Positions 33,209 to 43,664 of a stretch of 64,000 bases of DNA are shown here, piece by piece. The position numbers and the translations under genes are program-made. The notes beneath the pieces are model-generated. The model searched no databases, was not told the DNA's origin, and saw only the letters and a list, made by a program, of their open reading frames with translations. Every line of letters starts with the position of its first letter. Position 1 is the stretch's first letter. The stretch is from assembly GCA_045613985.1 (NCBI GenBank), contig JAZLCA010000001.1:1-64000 (forward strand). The letters run 5' to 3'. Origin of the DNA: SIG644 sp045613985 (GTDB lineage Bacteria > Bacillota > Clostridia > Oscillospirales > CAG-272).

Positions 33209-33786
33209 TTTAACTAAATTTTCAACAACTTCTCCTTGGGCCTCGCACAGCTTCGCGCGCTCGGTGAAAGCAAGGATGCCCTTTCTTTGTCGTTTCACAA
33301 AGAAAGGGCGAAAGAAAGGAAACCAAAGGCTGCCGCCTTTGGAAACTGCTCCGTCCGCCGTTCTGAAAAGAAGAACGGCGGGAAGACAAGGTTCAGCAAA
33401 ACTCCTCCATCTGCGTGGCATATATCCCACCACGCAGATGGGCTCGCTTGGCAAGACTTTTTGCTTTTTCGTCCTGTCCAAAATTTCGTCGATCACAGGG
33501 AAAGAGGCAGAAGCTAACGCTTTTAACAAAAGCAAAGTCCGTGCTACTCCCGTGTCGGTGTTTTTCTTTAAAACACCGACGCAAAAGCTGAAGATGCTCA
33601 CTTTTGCGTCGTGCTGCGCGGCTTGCCGCGCCTGCAAAGACGCACTGCGGGGTTCTAAGGGGCATTAGGCCCCTTGGCGCGTTTTTTCGTGCTTTTTGTC
33701 GCGCGACAAAAAGGACAACGCCTGCCGGCGCGGCGCAGTGTGCCGCGCCCAACAAGTAGGAAAAGTTGTAAAAGACTTAGCTAAAC
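33209..33786. repeat. 578-bp non-coding element with terminal inverted repeats
   Basis: Ends are related inverted repeats: GTTTAACTAAATTTTCAACA at the left and, inverted, GTTTAGCTAAGTCTTTTACA at the right, both running on into CAACTT(T/C)TCC. Inside are several hairpins (CCTTTCTTTGT...ACAAAGAAAGG at 33280-33307; a 20-bp palindrome TTTTTGTCGCGCGACAAAAA near 33693; GGCGCGGC/GCCGCGCC near 33728). No credible gene is present. It fills the gap between the corrinoid activator and ftsH and resembles a MITE-like repeat. Confidence 0.65.
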
Positions 33787-33789
33787 AAA

Positions 33790-33824
33790 ACGCTCCCCAT
33801 ACCCAATGCGGTGTGGGGAGCGTC
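33790..33824 (-). terminator. Terminator after ftsH
   Basis: Arms ACGCTCCCCACACC and GGTATGGGGAGCGT followed by TTTGTTT on the minus strand. Confidence 0.85.
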
Positions 33825-33829
33825 CTTTT

Positions 33830-35857
<2,028 letters not shown>

Positions 35858-35880
35858 TATATTCCTCCGATCGTCGGGAT

Positions 35881-36453
35881 TTATTTTGTGTAGACCTCGC
35901 TTTTGAGGACACCGATATAGGACAGATCGCGATATTTCTCATCGAAATCAAGGCCGTAACCCACGACGAATTCGTCGGGAATTTCGGCACCGATGTAATC
36001 CGCCTTGTAGTCTACCTCGCGGCGGCTGGGCTTGTCAAGAAGGGTGACGGTGCGGACACTGTGTGCGCCGCGGCCACGCAGATTTTCGGTCAGGGCAGAC
36101 AGGGTACGTCCGCTGTCCACGATGTCCTCCACCAGAAGAATGTCGATCTTTTCGTAATCATCGCGCTTCAGATCGAGGTGGATCTTGAGCTGGCCCGACG
36201 AACGGGTGCCGGAATAGTAGGAAGAAACCTTAACGAAATCAAGCTCGACAGGAACGTTGATCTTTTTGATCAGGTCCGTGTAGAAAAAGACGGAACCCTT
36301 CATTACAGCCACAACGATCAGCTTGCAGGGATGAATGACGTTGGGGGAGGGAGCGTAATCGTGGTTGATCTGATCGGCCAGGCGAGTGACGATTTCATCG
36401 ATTTGCTCTTCATTGAGCAGAATGTGATCGATATCATGAATGGGGTTGATCAT
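35881..36453 (-). CDS. hpt: Hypoxanthine phosphoribosyltransferase
   Basis: A 190-residue purine-salvage enzyme that makes IMP or GMP from PRPP. It shows the PRPP-binding signature ILLVEDIVDSGRTLSAL at about 106-122, the flexible-loop SSYYSGTRSSG and the C-terminal EFVVGYGLDFDEKYRDL. The start overlaps the tilS stop by 4 bp. The tilS-hpt-ftsH arrangement is typical of Bacillota. AAGGAGGATTTACC precedes the ATG. Confidence 0.95.
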   Translation of the reverse strand: MINPIHDIDHILLNEEQIDEIVTRLADQINHDYAPSPNVIHPCKLIVVAVMKGSVFFYTDLIKKINVPVELDFVKVSSYYSGTRSSGQLKIHLDLKRDDYEKIDILLVEDIVDSGRTLSALTENLRGRGAHSVRTVTLLDKPSRREVDYKADYIGAEIPDEFVVGYGLDFDEKYRDLSYIGVLKSEVYTK

Positions 36454-37955
36454 AAAGGTAAATCCTCCTTGGTAATGTCTGTGTTTTTAAAGATGGATTC
36501 TATCGTTAAACAGAGTGTGCGGTCGGTGGCAACGTCCGCTGCGGAAAACGCACCGTCGCGCGCTCCTACAAACGGCACCCACAGTACCGTGTCGCCGCAG
36601 CATAACAGCGGCAGACGGTCGCGCAGGCGGGGAGGCACTCCCATTTCGTTTTGCAGCTTGCGCAGTTTGCGATTGACACCGCGAAACAGCAGCGTGTCGC
36701 CGCTTCGGCGCAATCGCCAGGACAGGTCGCGAATATCGCACTCCATTATTGTATCAAACGTTAGGGTGTCTCGTATGAATGGATTGTAAACATTTTTTCT
36801 GTTTTGGGTGTTTTTTTTGTGTCGCGCACATGAATCGTCTGACACATTGGCGTTTTGCAAAGTCACGCGCCAGCCAAGATCGGAAAATTCCCGCATCCCC
36901 ATGGTCAGCGGCTCGTCCAATGCACCAAGGACGTCACACACCGGCTCACCTTGAGGCAACCGACGCAAAGCGTCTCGCTCGATGCAAACGGTACAATCCG
37001 CCGATACGGCACAGGCGCGAGAGCTGGTAGCCTTGCAGCATAGCTTCCAAATGTGCTCGACGTGACAGTGCTCGGGCAGCCTGCCACATTCGCGCCATAA
37101 CCACAAACGGATCACTCGCTTGGCAATGGCCGGATGAAGCGCCTGCAGCTTGGCACGGGGCAAAAGGGAAGCGTCCGGCAGATCGCAAAAGAATTGCTCG
37201 GCCAGCGACGAAAGAAGCTCCTCGTCCTCTCGGAGCGTGGCGCAGCTGCGGGAAACCTGCAATTCGGGGTGAGCGACCAGCCGATTCAAAGCCGGCAAGA
37301 CCTGCGTACGCACCAAATTGCGGGCGTATGCGGGATCGTCATTGGTGCTGTCGATCACATAGTCCAAGGAAAGCTCGGCGCAGGCATCAAGAATATCGGC
37401 TTTGCGGCAATCCAGCAGGGGACGGACAACCATGGCGCCTGCCGCCCGTTCAAACGGGCGGGAAGGGGCGATGCCGCAAAGGCCCGCCCCGCCGCTGCCG
37501 CGGCACAGGCGCAGGATCACGGTCTCCAGATTGTCGTCGGCATGATGTGCCGTTACAAGTAAAGGAATGCTTTGCTGACGCATTACGTCAGCGAAAAAGG
37601 CATAGCGTGCCTCGCGTGCGGCCGTCTCCAACGATTCGCCGCGCTCTTTGGCAAACGCGGGGACGTCGATGTGTTGGACATGATATGCCGCGCCGTATCG
37701 TTCGGCCAGTTCGCGGCAAAATTGCTCGTCGCGATCCGCCTCCGCCCCGCGAATTCCGTGGTGAAGGTGAGCGGCGTGCAAGGGCGCACCGCTTGCTTGG
37801 CAGATCTCGGCCAACCGATGCAACAGAAGCCGGGAATCCGCCCCGCCCGAAAGGCCGAGCAATACCGGGGTGTTGCTCGCAACACCGGCGGCCAGCCAGG
37901 GTGAGCGAAAGGAACGGCATACGCGGGCGTAAGCGTCGGAAGCGGGCATGGTCAT
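36450..37955 (-). CDS. tilS: tRNA(Ile)-lysidine synthase
   Basis: A 501-residue enzyme that converts the wobble C of tRNA-Ile(CAU) to lysidine, using ATP and lysine. The PP-loop SGGADS is at residues 36-41; HLHHGIRGAEADRDEQFC, ARYAFF and TAHHADDNLETVILRLCRGSG follow. The C-terminal region with ...RKLRKLQNEMGVPPRLRDRLPLL is the TilS substrate-binding domain. It overlaps dnaB by 4 bp and hpt by 4 bp, so all three are translationally coupled. The insert around 375-400 (an Asn/Lys-rich stretch) is unlike the rest. Confidence 0.94.
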   Translation of the reverse strand: MTMPASDAYARVCRSFRSPWLAAGVASNTPVLLGLSGGADSRLLLHRLAEICQASGAPLHAAHLHHGIRGAEADRDEQFCRELAERYGAAYHVQHIDVPAFAKERGESLETAAREARYAFFADVMRQQSIPLLVTAHHADDNLETVILRLCRGSGGAGLCGIAPSRPFERAAGAMVVRPLLDCRKADILDACAELSLDYVIDSTNDDPAYARNLVRTQVLPALNRLVAHPELQVSRSCATLREDEELLSSLAEQFFCDLPDASLLPRAKLQALHPAIAKRVIRLWLWRECGRLPEHCHVEHIWKLCCKATSSRACAVSADCTVCIERDALRRLPQGEPVCDVLGALDEPLTMGMREFSDLGWRVTLQNANVSDDSCARHKKNTQNRKNVYNPFIRDTLTFDTIMECDIRDLSWRLRRSGDTLLFRGVNRKLRKLQNEMGVPPRLRDRLPLLCCGDTVLWVPFVGARDGAFSAADVATDRTLCLTIESIFKNTDITKEDLPL

Positions 37956-39304
37956 GCCTCGGGAACCGAGCCGGTCTCGGCGATCGAGCGGAATTTGGTG
38001 TAGCGTCCGATCCAGCCAACCTTGACGGTGCCGGTCGAGCCGTGGCGGTTCTTTGCCACGATGACCTCGGCAATATTGCCGTCGGTGTCGGAGGAGGAAT
38101 CGGTTTTATAGTATTCGTCGCGGAACAGGAACATGACGCAGTCGGCGTCCTGCTCGATCGAACCCGAATCACGCAGGTCGGACAGCATGGGACGCTTGTC
38201 GTTTCGGCCTTCGGGACCACGCGACAGCTGAGCACAGCAAAGGATCGGAACGTTCAGCTCCTTGGCCATGATCTTGAGGTTACGGGTAATGTCACCCACC
38301 TCGTTGACGCGGTTGTCAATGCGCTTATCCGAGGACATCAGACCCAGATAGTCAATGACGACCAGCCCCAGATTGTCCACGCGGCGGAGCTTGCCCTTCA
38401 TGCCCGACACAGTGATGCCGGGGGTGTCGTCGATGAGAATATCACAGCCCGATAAGCGCGCGCTTGCCTGCGCGATGTGCTCCCATTCCTCGGGCTTGAG
38501 CTCGCCCGAGCGTAACGCGTAGCTGTCAACCATGGCCTCACTCGAGATCATACGGTTGACGAGCTGCTCGGCGGACATCTCCAAGGAGAAAAGGCATACT
38601 TTTTTCTTGGTCGATTGAGCGACGTTGGTGGCAATGTTCAAAGCAAAGCTGGTCTTACCCATACCGGGACGGGCACCGACCAAAATAAAGTCGCTTTTGC
38701 CCATGCCGACCAGTACCTTGTCCAGCCCCGAAAAGCCGGTGGGGGTACCCTGGGCGGCCGATTTGTCGGTGGCCAGCTCATGAAGATGGGCGTAGACGTC
38801 CACCAATACGTCACGGATGTGACGGAAGCTTTTGGAATCGCGTCCCTGGGCCAGCTCAAACACCTTGGCTTCGGCGTATTCAATGGTGTGCTCGGCATCC
38901 TGTTGCTCCGAATAGGCAATATCCGAAACCTCACCGCAAATATCGATCAAACGGCGCAGCTGCCCTTTCTCGTGCACGATCTTGGCATAGTCCTTGACGT
39001 TTTGCGCCCCGGGAACGACCTCGGCAATGGTGCGGATATATTGTTCTCCGCCCGACTTATCGTATACGCCTGCCCGTACCAGCGCGTCGATGAGCGTGAC
39101 GACGTCGATGGAGTGATCGGTCAGGTACAATTCCCGCATACAAAGGAAGATCTGCTTGTGCTCGGACAGATAAAAGTCCTCCGAGGAAACAAGATCTGCC
39201 AAGTCATTGAAGCACTCGGGATCAATGAGGATACAGCCCAGAAGGGACTGTTCTGCAATTAAGGAAAAGGGTAGCTTGCGGTCTAAGATGTTATTTTCAT
39301 CCAT
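37952..39304 (-). CDS. dnaB: Replicative DNA helicase
   Basis: A 450-residue hexameric helicase of the replisome. The N-terminal primase-interacting domain starts LPFSLIAEQSLLGCIL; the RecA-like motor has Walker A VGARPGMGKTSFAL near 210, Walker B LVVIDYLGLM, and QLSRGPEGRNDKRPMLSDLRDSGSIEQDAD. No intein. It is 26 bp downstream of rplI, the usual order. Start at 39304 follows AAGGAGCTTTTTTGAGCC. Confidence 0.97.
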   Translation of the reverse strand: MDENNILDRKLPFSLIAEQSLLGCILIDPECFNDLADLVSSEDFYLSEHKQIFLCMRELYLTDHSIDVVTLIDALVRAGVYDKSGGEQYIRTIAEVVPGAQNVKDYAKIVHEKGQLRRLIDICGEVSDIAYSEQQDAEHTIEYAEAKVFELAQGRDSKSFRHIRDVLVDVYAHLHELATDKSAAQGTPTGFSGLDKVLVGMGKSDFILVGARPGMGKTSFALNIATNVAQSTKKKVCLFSLEMSAEQLVNRMISSEAMVDSYALRSGELKPEEWEHIAQASARLSGCDILIDDTPGITVSGMKGKLRRVDNLGLVVIDYLGLMSSDKRIDNRVNEVGDITRNLKIMAKELNVPILCCAQLSRGPEGRNDKRPMLSDLRDSGSIEQDADCVMFLFRDEYYKTDSSSDTDGNIAEVIVAKNRHGSTGTVKVGWIGRYTKFRSIAETGSVPEA

Positions 39305-39330
39305 GGCTCAAAAAAGCTCCTTGGTGGTTG

Positions 39331-39780
39331 TTATTTTTTCTCGCAGACGGTCAGGTGGATCTTACCGATGATATCCTGGTACAGCTTGACCTCGCGGGTG
39401 TAAGCACCGAAGGTGCGGATGGGCTCGTCCGAAAGGATCTTGCGCTTGTCGATGGTGATGCCTGCCTGGGCGGCGAGGGCCTCGACGATATCCTTGGAGG
39501 TGATGGAGCCGTACAAACGACCGTCACCGCCCGAAGATGCGGGCAGCTTGAGCATAATGCCTTCCAGCTTTTCGGCGATGGCTTTGGCCTCGGCTCGCTC
39601 GACGGCAATGCGATGCTCTTCGGATGCCTTTTTGTTTTTGATCTCGTTCAGGCTCTGGGCATCGGCAGGTTTAGCCAGACCCTTGGGGAACAGAAAGTTT
39701 TTGGCGTAGCCGTCGGATACGTTGATGATCTGGTCCTTTTTACCTTGGGATTTAACGTCTTGTAATAAAATGACTTTCAT
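39331..39780 (-). CDS. rplI: Ribosomal protein bL9
   Basis: A 149-residue large-subunit protein. The N-terminal MKVILLQDVKSQGKKDQIINVSDGYAKNFLFPKGLA block is diagnostic; a long helix (NEIKNKKASEEHRIAVERAEAKAIAEKL) joins it to the C-terminal rRNA-binding domain. It lies between gdpP and dnaB, the standard order in Bacillota. AAGGAGTATCACC precedes the ATG. Confidence 0.97.
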   Translation of the reverse strand: MKVILLQDVKSQGKKDQIINVSDGYAKNFLFPKGLAKPADAQSLNEIKNKKASEEHRIAVERAEAKAIAEKLEGIMLKLPASSGGDGRLYGSITSKDIVEALAAQAGITIDKRKILSDEPIRTFGAYTREVKLYQDIIGKIHLTVCEKK

Positions 39781-39803
39781 GGTGATACTCCTTTATTTTT
39801 GTT

Positions 39804-39853
39804 GGAAAAAACTTCTTGAAAAAAGTTTTTCCAAACCCTTTTCAAGAACTTTA
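39804..39853 (-). repeat. Dispersed hairpin repeat (CTTCTTGAAAAAAG type)
   Basis: Hairpin AAAAACTTCTTGAAAAAAGTTTTT followed by CCCTTTTCAAGAACTTTAT. Closely related copies are at 58672-58727 and, more diverged, at 52341, 59930 and 61432. The rest of the 209-bp gap (39781-39989) shows no gene. Confidence 0.65.
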
Positions 39854-39989
39854 TGTGAAATAGCGATTGATAAAACAGGGGGATTGCTCCTACGGCGCTC
39901 CTTAAATGCCAAAATAGCGCAGCGCGAAGCTGTATGCGCGTCCGTAAAGAAGCGGTCGAAATTTTGCGGAAAATTCAGCAAAATCTCAA

Positions 39990-42119
39990 TTACTTTCCGT
40001 CCTTCGCATCATGCTCCAGATAATCGTCGATCGCCTTGATCAAAAGCTCGCACGCATACGTCAGCGTAGAATCGTTGATCTGCGCGCCTGCCATGTCAAA
40101 GTGACCGCCGCCGCCCAGCTTTTCCATAATGATCTGGACGTTGATGGAGTCACCCGAGCGGGCGGAAATGCTGACGCTGTTGCCAATGCTGACCAGGGCA
40201 AAGGATGCGTCGATGCCGCGCACCGTCAACAAACGGTCGGCGGCCTTGGCGGCGGCTACGCGCTCGTTGATCTTTTCGGCACGGCTCTGGTCGGTGTTGA
40301 GCCAGGTGATGGCAATGCGGCCGCGGTAAATGCGGGTGCGGGAACCGAAATCACTCGAGGTGATCAGCTCGTCCAGCGTCTCGTAGAAGAACAGACGGGT
40401 GACGTTGGTGTGTGCGCCCTTTTCATACAGGTAATGTACAGCAGAGAAGGTCTGCGCACCCGTCGAGTGGGTGAAGTTCTTAGTGTCCAGCATGATACCG
40501 GCCAACAGCAGCGTGGCCTCTTCCTTGCGAAGCTCGTCCGCATAGGGGCTCTGCTCGATCATCTCGGCGATCAGCTCGCTGGCCGACGATGCGGTCGGGT
40601 GGATGTAGCTGAGCACGGGAGCGAAATCGAATACCTCGAATTGACGGTGGTGGTCGATGATGGCGATGTTGGCAACGTTCTTGACGACGTCGGGCGCCTC
40701 AACGATGTTGACGTTGTTGACGTCGACCATGATCAAAAGCGAGTCGGAACGTACCAGGTCAAGGGCATTTTGCGCATCGACGAACAATTCGTCGTAAATC
40801 GCGTTCTTTCCCAAATGATCGGCGCAGATGCGGAAATCGTCGCTGCCCCGGTTCATGACGATGCGGACCTCGGTTTTGCTCTTGCCGACGGCACACAACG
40901 CCAGGCGCGCCGCACCAATGCAGGCACCGATGGCATCGAAGTCGGGATTGCGGTGGCCCATAATGATGACGTTACCGGCCTGCGCGATCAGCGAGCAAAG
41001 CTGATTGGAATTGACGCGAGAAATGATGGAGGTGTTGCTCTGAATGGTCTTGACACGGCCGCCGAAGAAGGAAATACCGTCGGCACGCTTGATGGCGACC
41101 TGGTCGCCGCCGCGCTGCAGGGCAATGTCCAGCGCTGCGCTGGCGGTCGATTCACGCGCCTTGAAGGAGCCGCCCACGGCGGCAATACCCATGGAAATGG
41201 TCACGGGGAAGCTGTTGTCGCCCAATTTAACGGCGCGGACACGGTTGAGAATACTGAAGTTGTCCTCGATGCATCGCTGCAAGGATTCGGCCGAGAAGAC
41301 CATGATGAACTTATCGCGGTCGTACTCGCGGATAAAGCCGCCCATTTCCTCCGCCCAAGCCTTGAGAATGTTTTCGATCTCGTTGGCGGCCGAGCGGTGG
41401 CTGACGCGAACGTACTGAGCCAGCTCCTGAAGGTTGTCCAGCACGATGTAGGCGACGATGGGGTTTTCACGCTCCATCTTTTCGCGCAGCTCCAAATAGT
41501 CGGATATGTCGTGGAAGGTGATCATATAGTAGTCCTGACCGCGCAGGCGCATGCCGTAAGAGATCAGCTCATAGCGGCGACCTTCCCCGCCCAGACGGAC
41601 GTGGAAGCCGTGCGCACCGGGGATAACCTCCCCTGCGGCGTCCAAAGCACGTGCAAAGCGCACCTCGCGGGGTTCCCCTGTGCTGCGGATAACATCCTGG
41701 ATGGAAATGGAGCAGAAAGAGGACAACGGGACGTTGCAAATGGGAGATTTGAAGCCCAGCACGTCCTGCAGGGCGCGGTTGATGACCTTGACGTTTCCCT
41801 TGCTGTCCGAGATGGCAAAGGGCAGATCGATGACGTATTTGAATACGTCTCCGATCTCGGTTGTCATATCCTCGGCCGCCGCCAACACCTCATGCAAGCG
41901 GTAGACGCGGACCAGATAGACGAGCAGCATGATGCCGCCGATGACGGCATAAAAGGCGAACAGAGCAAGTCCGTACAAGACCAACGGGCTCTTGGGATCG
42001 ATCAGATAACACAGGACTTCCAGTGCGGCCAAAAGGATCACCCCGATCGCATACGTCAGGGTATAGGGCAATCGAGCGTCAAATTGGGGTGCTCGCGGAG
42101 AATGAGGCTTGTTTTGCAT
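39990..42119 (-). CDS. gdpP: Cyclic-di-AMP phosphodiesterase, GdpP/YybT family
   Basis: A 709-residue membrane protein that hydrolyses c-di-AMP, a signal for osmolyte and wall control. Two membrane helices (about 22-42 and 46-70) precede a PAS-like domain (about 90-205), a degenerate GGDEF domain (about 215-350, lacking GGDEF) and the DHH/DHHA1 catalytic module: GHRNPDFDAIG near 386, a VDVNN block near 440, IIDHHRQ near 470, and the terminal GGGGHFDMAGAQ. The neighbours rplI and yybS are conserved with it. AAGGAGGAATTTC precedes the ATG. Confidence 0.94.
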   Translation of the reverse strand: MQNKPHSPRAPQFDARLPYTLTYAIGVILLAALEVLCYLIDPKSPLVLYGLALFAFYAVIGGIMLLVYLVRVYRLHEVLAAAEDMTTEIGDVFKYVIDLPFAISDSKGNVKVINRALQDVLGFKSPICNVPLSSFCSISIQDVIRSTGEPREVRFARALDAAGEVIPGAHGFHVRLGGEGRRYELISYGMRLRGQDYYMITFHDISDYLELREKMERENPIVAYIVLDNLQELAQYVRVSHRSAANEIENILKAWAEEMGGFIREYDRDKFIMVFSAESLQRCIEDNFSILNRVRAVKLGDNSFPVTISMGIAAVGGSFKARESTASAALDIALQRGGDQVAIKRADGISFFGGRVKTIQSNTSIISRVNSNQLCSLIAQAGNVIIMGHRNPDFDAIGACIGAARLALCAVGKSKTEVRIVMNRGSDDFRICADHLGKNAIYDELFVDAQNALDLVRSDSLLIMVDVNNVNIVEAPDVVKNVANIAIIDHHRQFEVFDFAPVLSYIHPTASSASELIAEMIEQSPYADELRKEEATLLLAGIMLDTKNFTHSTGAQTFSAVHYLYEKGAHTNVTRLFFYETLDELITSSDFGSRTRIYRGRIAITWLNTDQSRAEKINERVAAAKAADRLLTVRGIDASFALVSIGNSVSISARSGDSINVQIIMEKLGGGGHFDMAGAQINDSTLTYACELLIKAIDDYLEHDAKDGK

Positions 42120-42179
42120 AAGAAATTCCTCCTTACAGTACGTCGTTGCCGCGCAGAGCGGCGAAAGGGCGGGCGAGTA

Positions 42180-43442
42180 TCAATGATCCGAGTTGGAGTT
42201 TCCGTCGTTGTTATCGTTATCGGGCGGGAATTTGCCACCCTGCTTTGCGATCATGCGGAGCATCAAAGGACGTGTCAGAGTAGCCAACGCTCCCGAGAAG
42301 GAGAGGCAGTAGAGCAGCATATACGGCATGAACAGCGCGCACGCGATGAGGATGAACAGCCACAGACGGGAACCGCCTTGGCGAAGATCCCCGATCAGCT
42401 TGTACACACCGATGATCAGCATACCCGGCATGAGAATAAACAGCAGATTGTAGCAAAGCGCACCGAACGATGTCATTTCGCCCGGCCAAATGGATACCAC
42501 ACCGCAGATCAAAAATACCAGTCCGGAGAAGGCGGACAGGATGAACAGGCGAGCGGTGTGTGTTTCCAGCTCCTTCATGCCAACGTTGCGGTAGGAACGA
42601 ACACACATGAGCTGGGCCGCGTAGCCGATCAGATTGAAGGTGCAGACGATCAGGGCGGGCAGTACGTTGAAGATCAGCTCGACGTAGGTGCGAATGATGA
42701 CGTCAGCAGAGACGCCGGCATCCGCAAAAGTCATTTGCATGGCGGTCATAAACGTCTCGTCAGCCAAAAGAAAGGCGATGGATTGCTCTCTTGCGGTGCT
42801 CATGGTGTCCACCAGGAAATCCCAGGACAGGACGACACCGGCACGGTACAACAGCAGCGCTCCGCCTGCCAGGACAAACAATCCGTACATGAAGGAGGTC
42901 AGGCAGATGGAGGAAACGCGGGAGCGGTTGCCCATGGTGTTGTGGGCAAGGATGCCCATGGCCGGGAAGGGGATGAGCGCCAAAAGCGAAAGAAGGGCAT
43001 CACGGCTCATGGCAAAGGCGGCGGCATATGCAAGCACCGGAACGATCAAAAGCCACTTGGAGCGGCAGACCGTGATCAAAAATGCGCCGATGCCGATGGA
43101 GACGATGGAAGACAATACGAAGGTGCCGAGCGGCATGCCGTCACCGAGGGTAAGCGTGCCGATGCTGTGAGCGCTAAGGAATAAGATGGCCGCAACGATA
43201 CCGGCAGGGATGGAGCGCACCAGGGCGAACAGCACCAAAAGACAAACGACAAACAGGGGCAGGGTGTAGAACGCGGGCGGCGTAAACAGCGGGTTGTACG
43301 CGCCTGCAGCAATGATAAACAGAGAGAGAAGAATACAACCGATCGGATGCAGCTTGGGAGCGGCCTTCTCTCCCTCCCAAGGGTTGGGATCGGAGAATAT
43401 TTTGAATTGGATGGGGGGATTTTCCCGTGGGGTAGCGTTCAT
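42180..43442 (-). CDS. YybS-like DUF2232 membrane protein
   Basis: A 420-residue protein with about ten membrane helices, sitting directly upstream of gdpP, which is where the DUF2232/YybS family is found in Bacillota. Recognisable points are IPFPAMGILAHNTMG, a central YVELIFNVLPALIVCTFNLIGY and the last helix before an Asn/Asp-rich tail (DNDNNDGNSNSDH). Function is unproven; some relatives resemble ECF transporter S components. ATG at 43442 follows AAGGAGCC. It is the first gene of the block that runs down to ftsH, with a promoter at 43517-43545. Confidence 0.8.
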   Translation of the reverse strand: MNATPRENPPIQFKIFSDPNPWEGEKAAPKLHPIGCILLSLFIIAAGAYNPLFTPPAFYTLPLFVVCLLVLFALVRSIPAGIVAAILFLSAHSIGTLTLGDGMPLGTFVLSSIVSIGIGAFLITVCRSKWLLIVPVLAYAAAFAMSRDALLSLLALIPFPAMGILAHNTMGNRSRVSSICLTSFMYGLFVLAGGALLLYRAGVVLSWDFLVDTMSTAREQSIAFLLADETFMTAMQMTFADAGVSADVIIRTYVELIFNVLPALIVCTFNLIGYAAQLMCVRSYRNVGMKELETHTARLFILSAFSGLVFLICGVVSIWPGEMTSFGALCYNLLFILMPGMLIIGVYKLIGDLRQGGSRLWLFILIACALFMPYMLLYCLSFSGALATLTRPLMLRMIAKQGGKFPPDNDNNDGNSNSDH

Positions 43443-43485
43443 ATAAAGGCTCCTTGTTGAAAGAGGAAAAGTGTTGTTTTCATAT

Positions 43486-43508
43486 GGGTATAATACCCTA
43501 TCATAGGG
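43486..43508. promoter_or_regulatory. Two overlapping perfect palindromes in the yybS leader
   Basis: GGGTATAATACCC (43486-43498) and CCCTATCATAGGG (43496-43508) overlap by three bases, just downstream of the -10 of the yybS promoter. This is a plausible repressor operator. Confidence 0.55.
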
Positions 43509-43516
43509 ATTATATC

Positions 43517-43545
43517 AGTATACCATATTATAGGGGATTTGTAAA
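43517..43545 (-). promoter_or_regulatory. Promoter of the yybS-gdpP-rplI-dnaB block
   Basis: Minus strand TTTACA (43545-43540), 17-bp spacer, TATACT (43522-43517). Confidence 0.75.
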
Positions 43546-43610
43546 CAGTAAATATGATTTTTTTAATAAAGATGAAGAAAAAATGGGGGCGTCAAATTTT
43601 TAGCTAAACC

Positions 43611-43650
43611 AAAAAAAGCGGAAGAAAAGACGGTTTGCCTTTTCTTCCGC
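43611..43650 (-). terminator. Terminator of the rimP-to-aminopeptidase operon
   Basis: Arms GCGGAAGAAAAG and CTTTTCTTCCGC, followed on the minus strand by seven T residues. Confidence 0.9.
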
Positions 43651-43664
43651 GTATTTCTTTATTC

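Noticed and set aside
33209..33786. Small genes in the 578-bp gap before ftsH
   Set aside because: Several open frames of about 100 codons overlap in all frames, but none has a ribosome binding site or plausible protein composition; the stretch is made of hairpins and repeat ends.
40011..43184. 1057-codon open frame opposite gdpP and yybS
   Set aside because: It spans two well-recognised genes and the gap between them; it is an artefact of GC-rich third positions.
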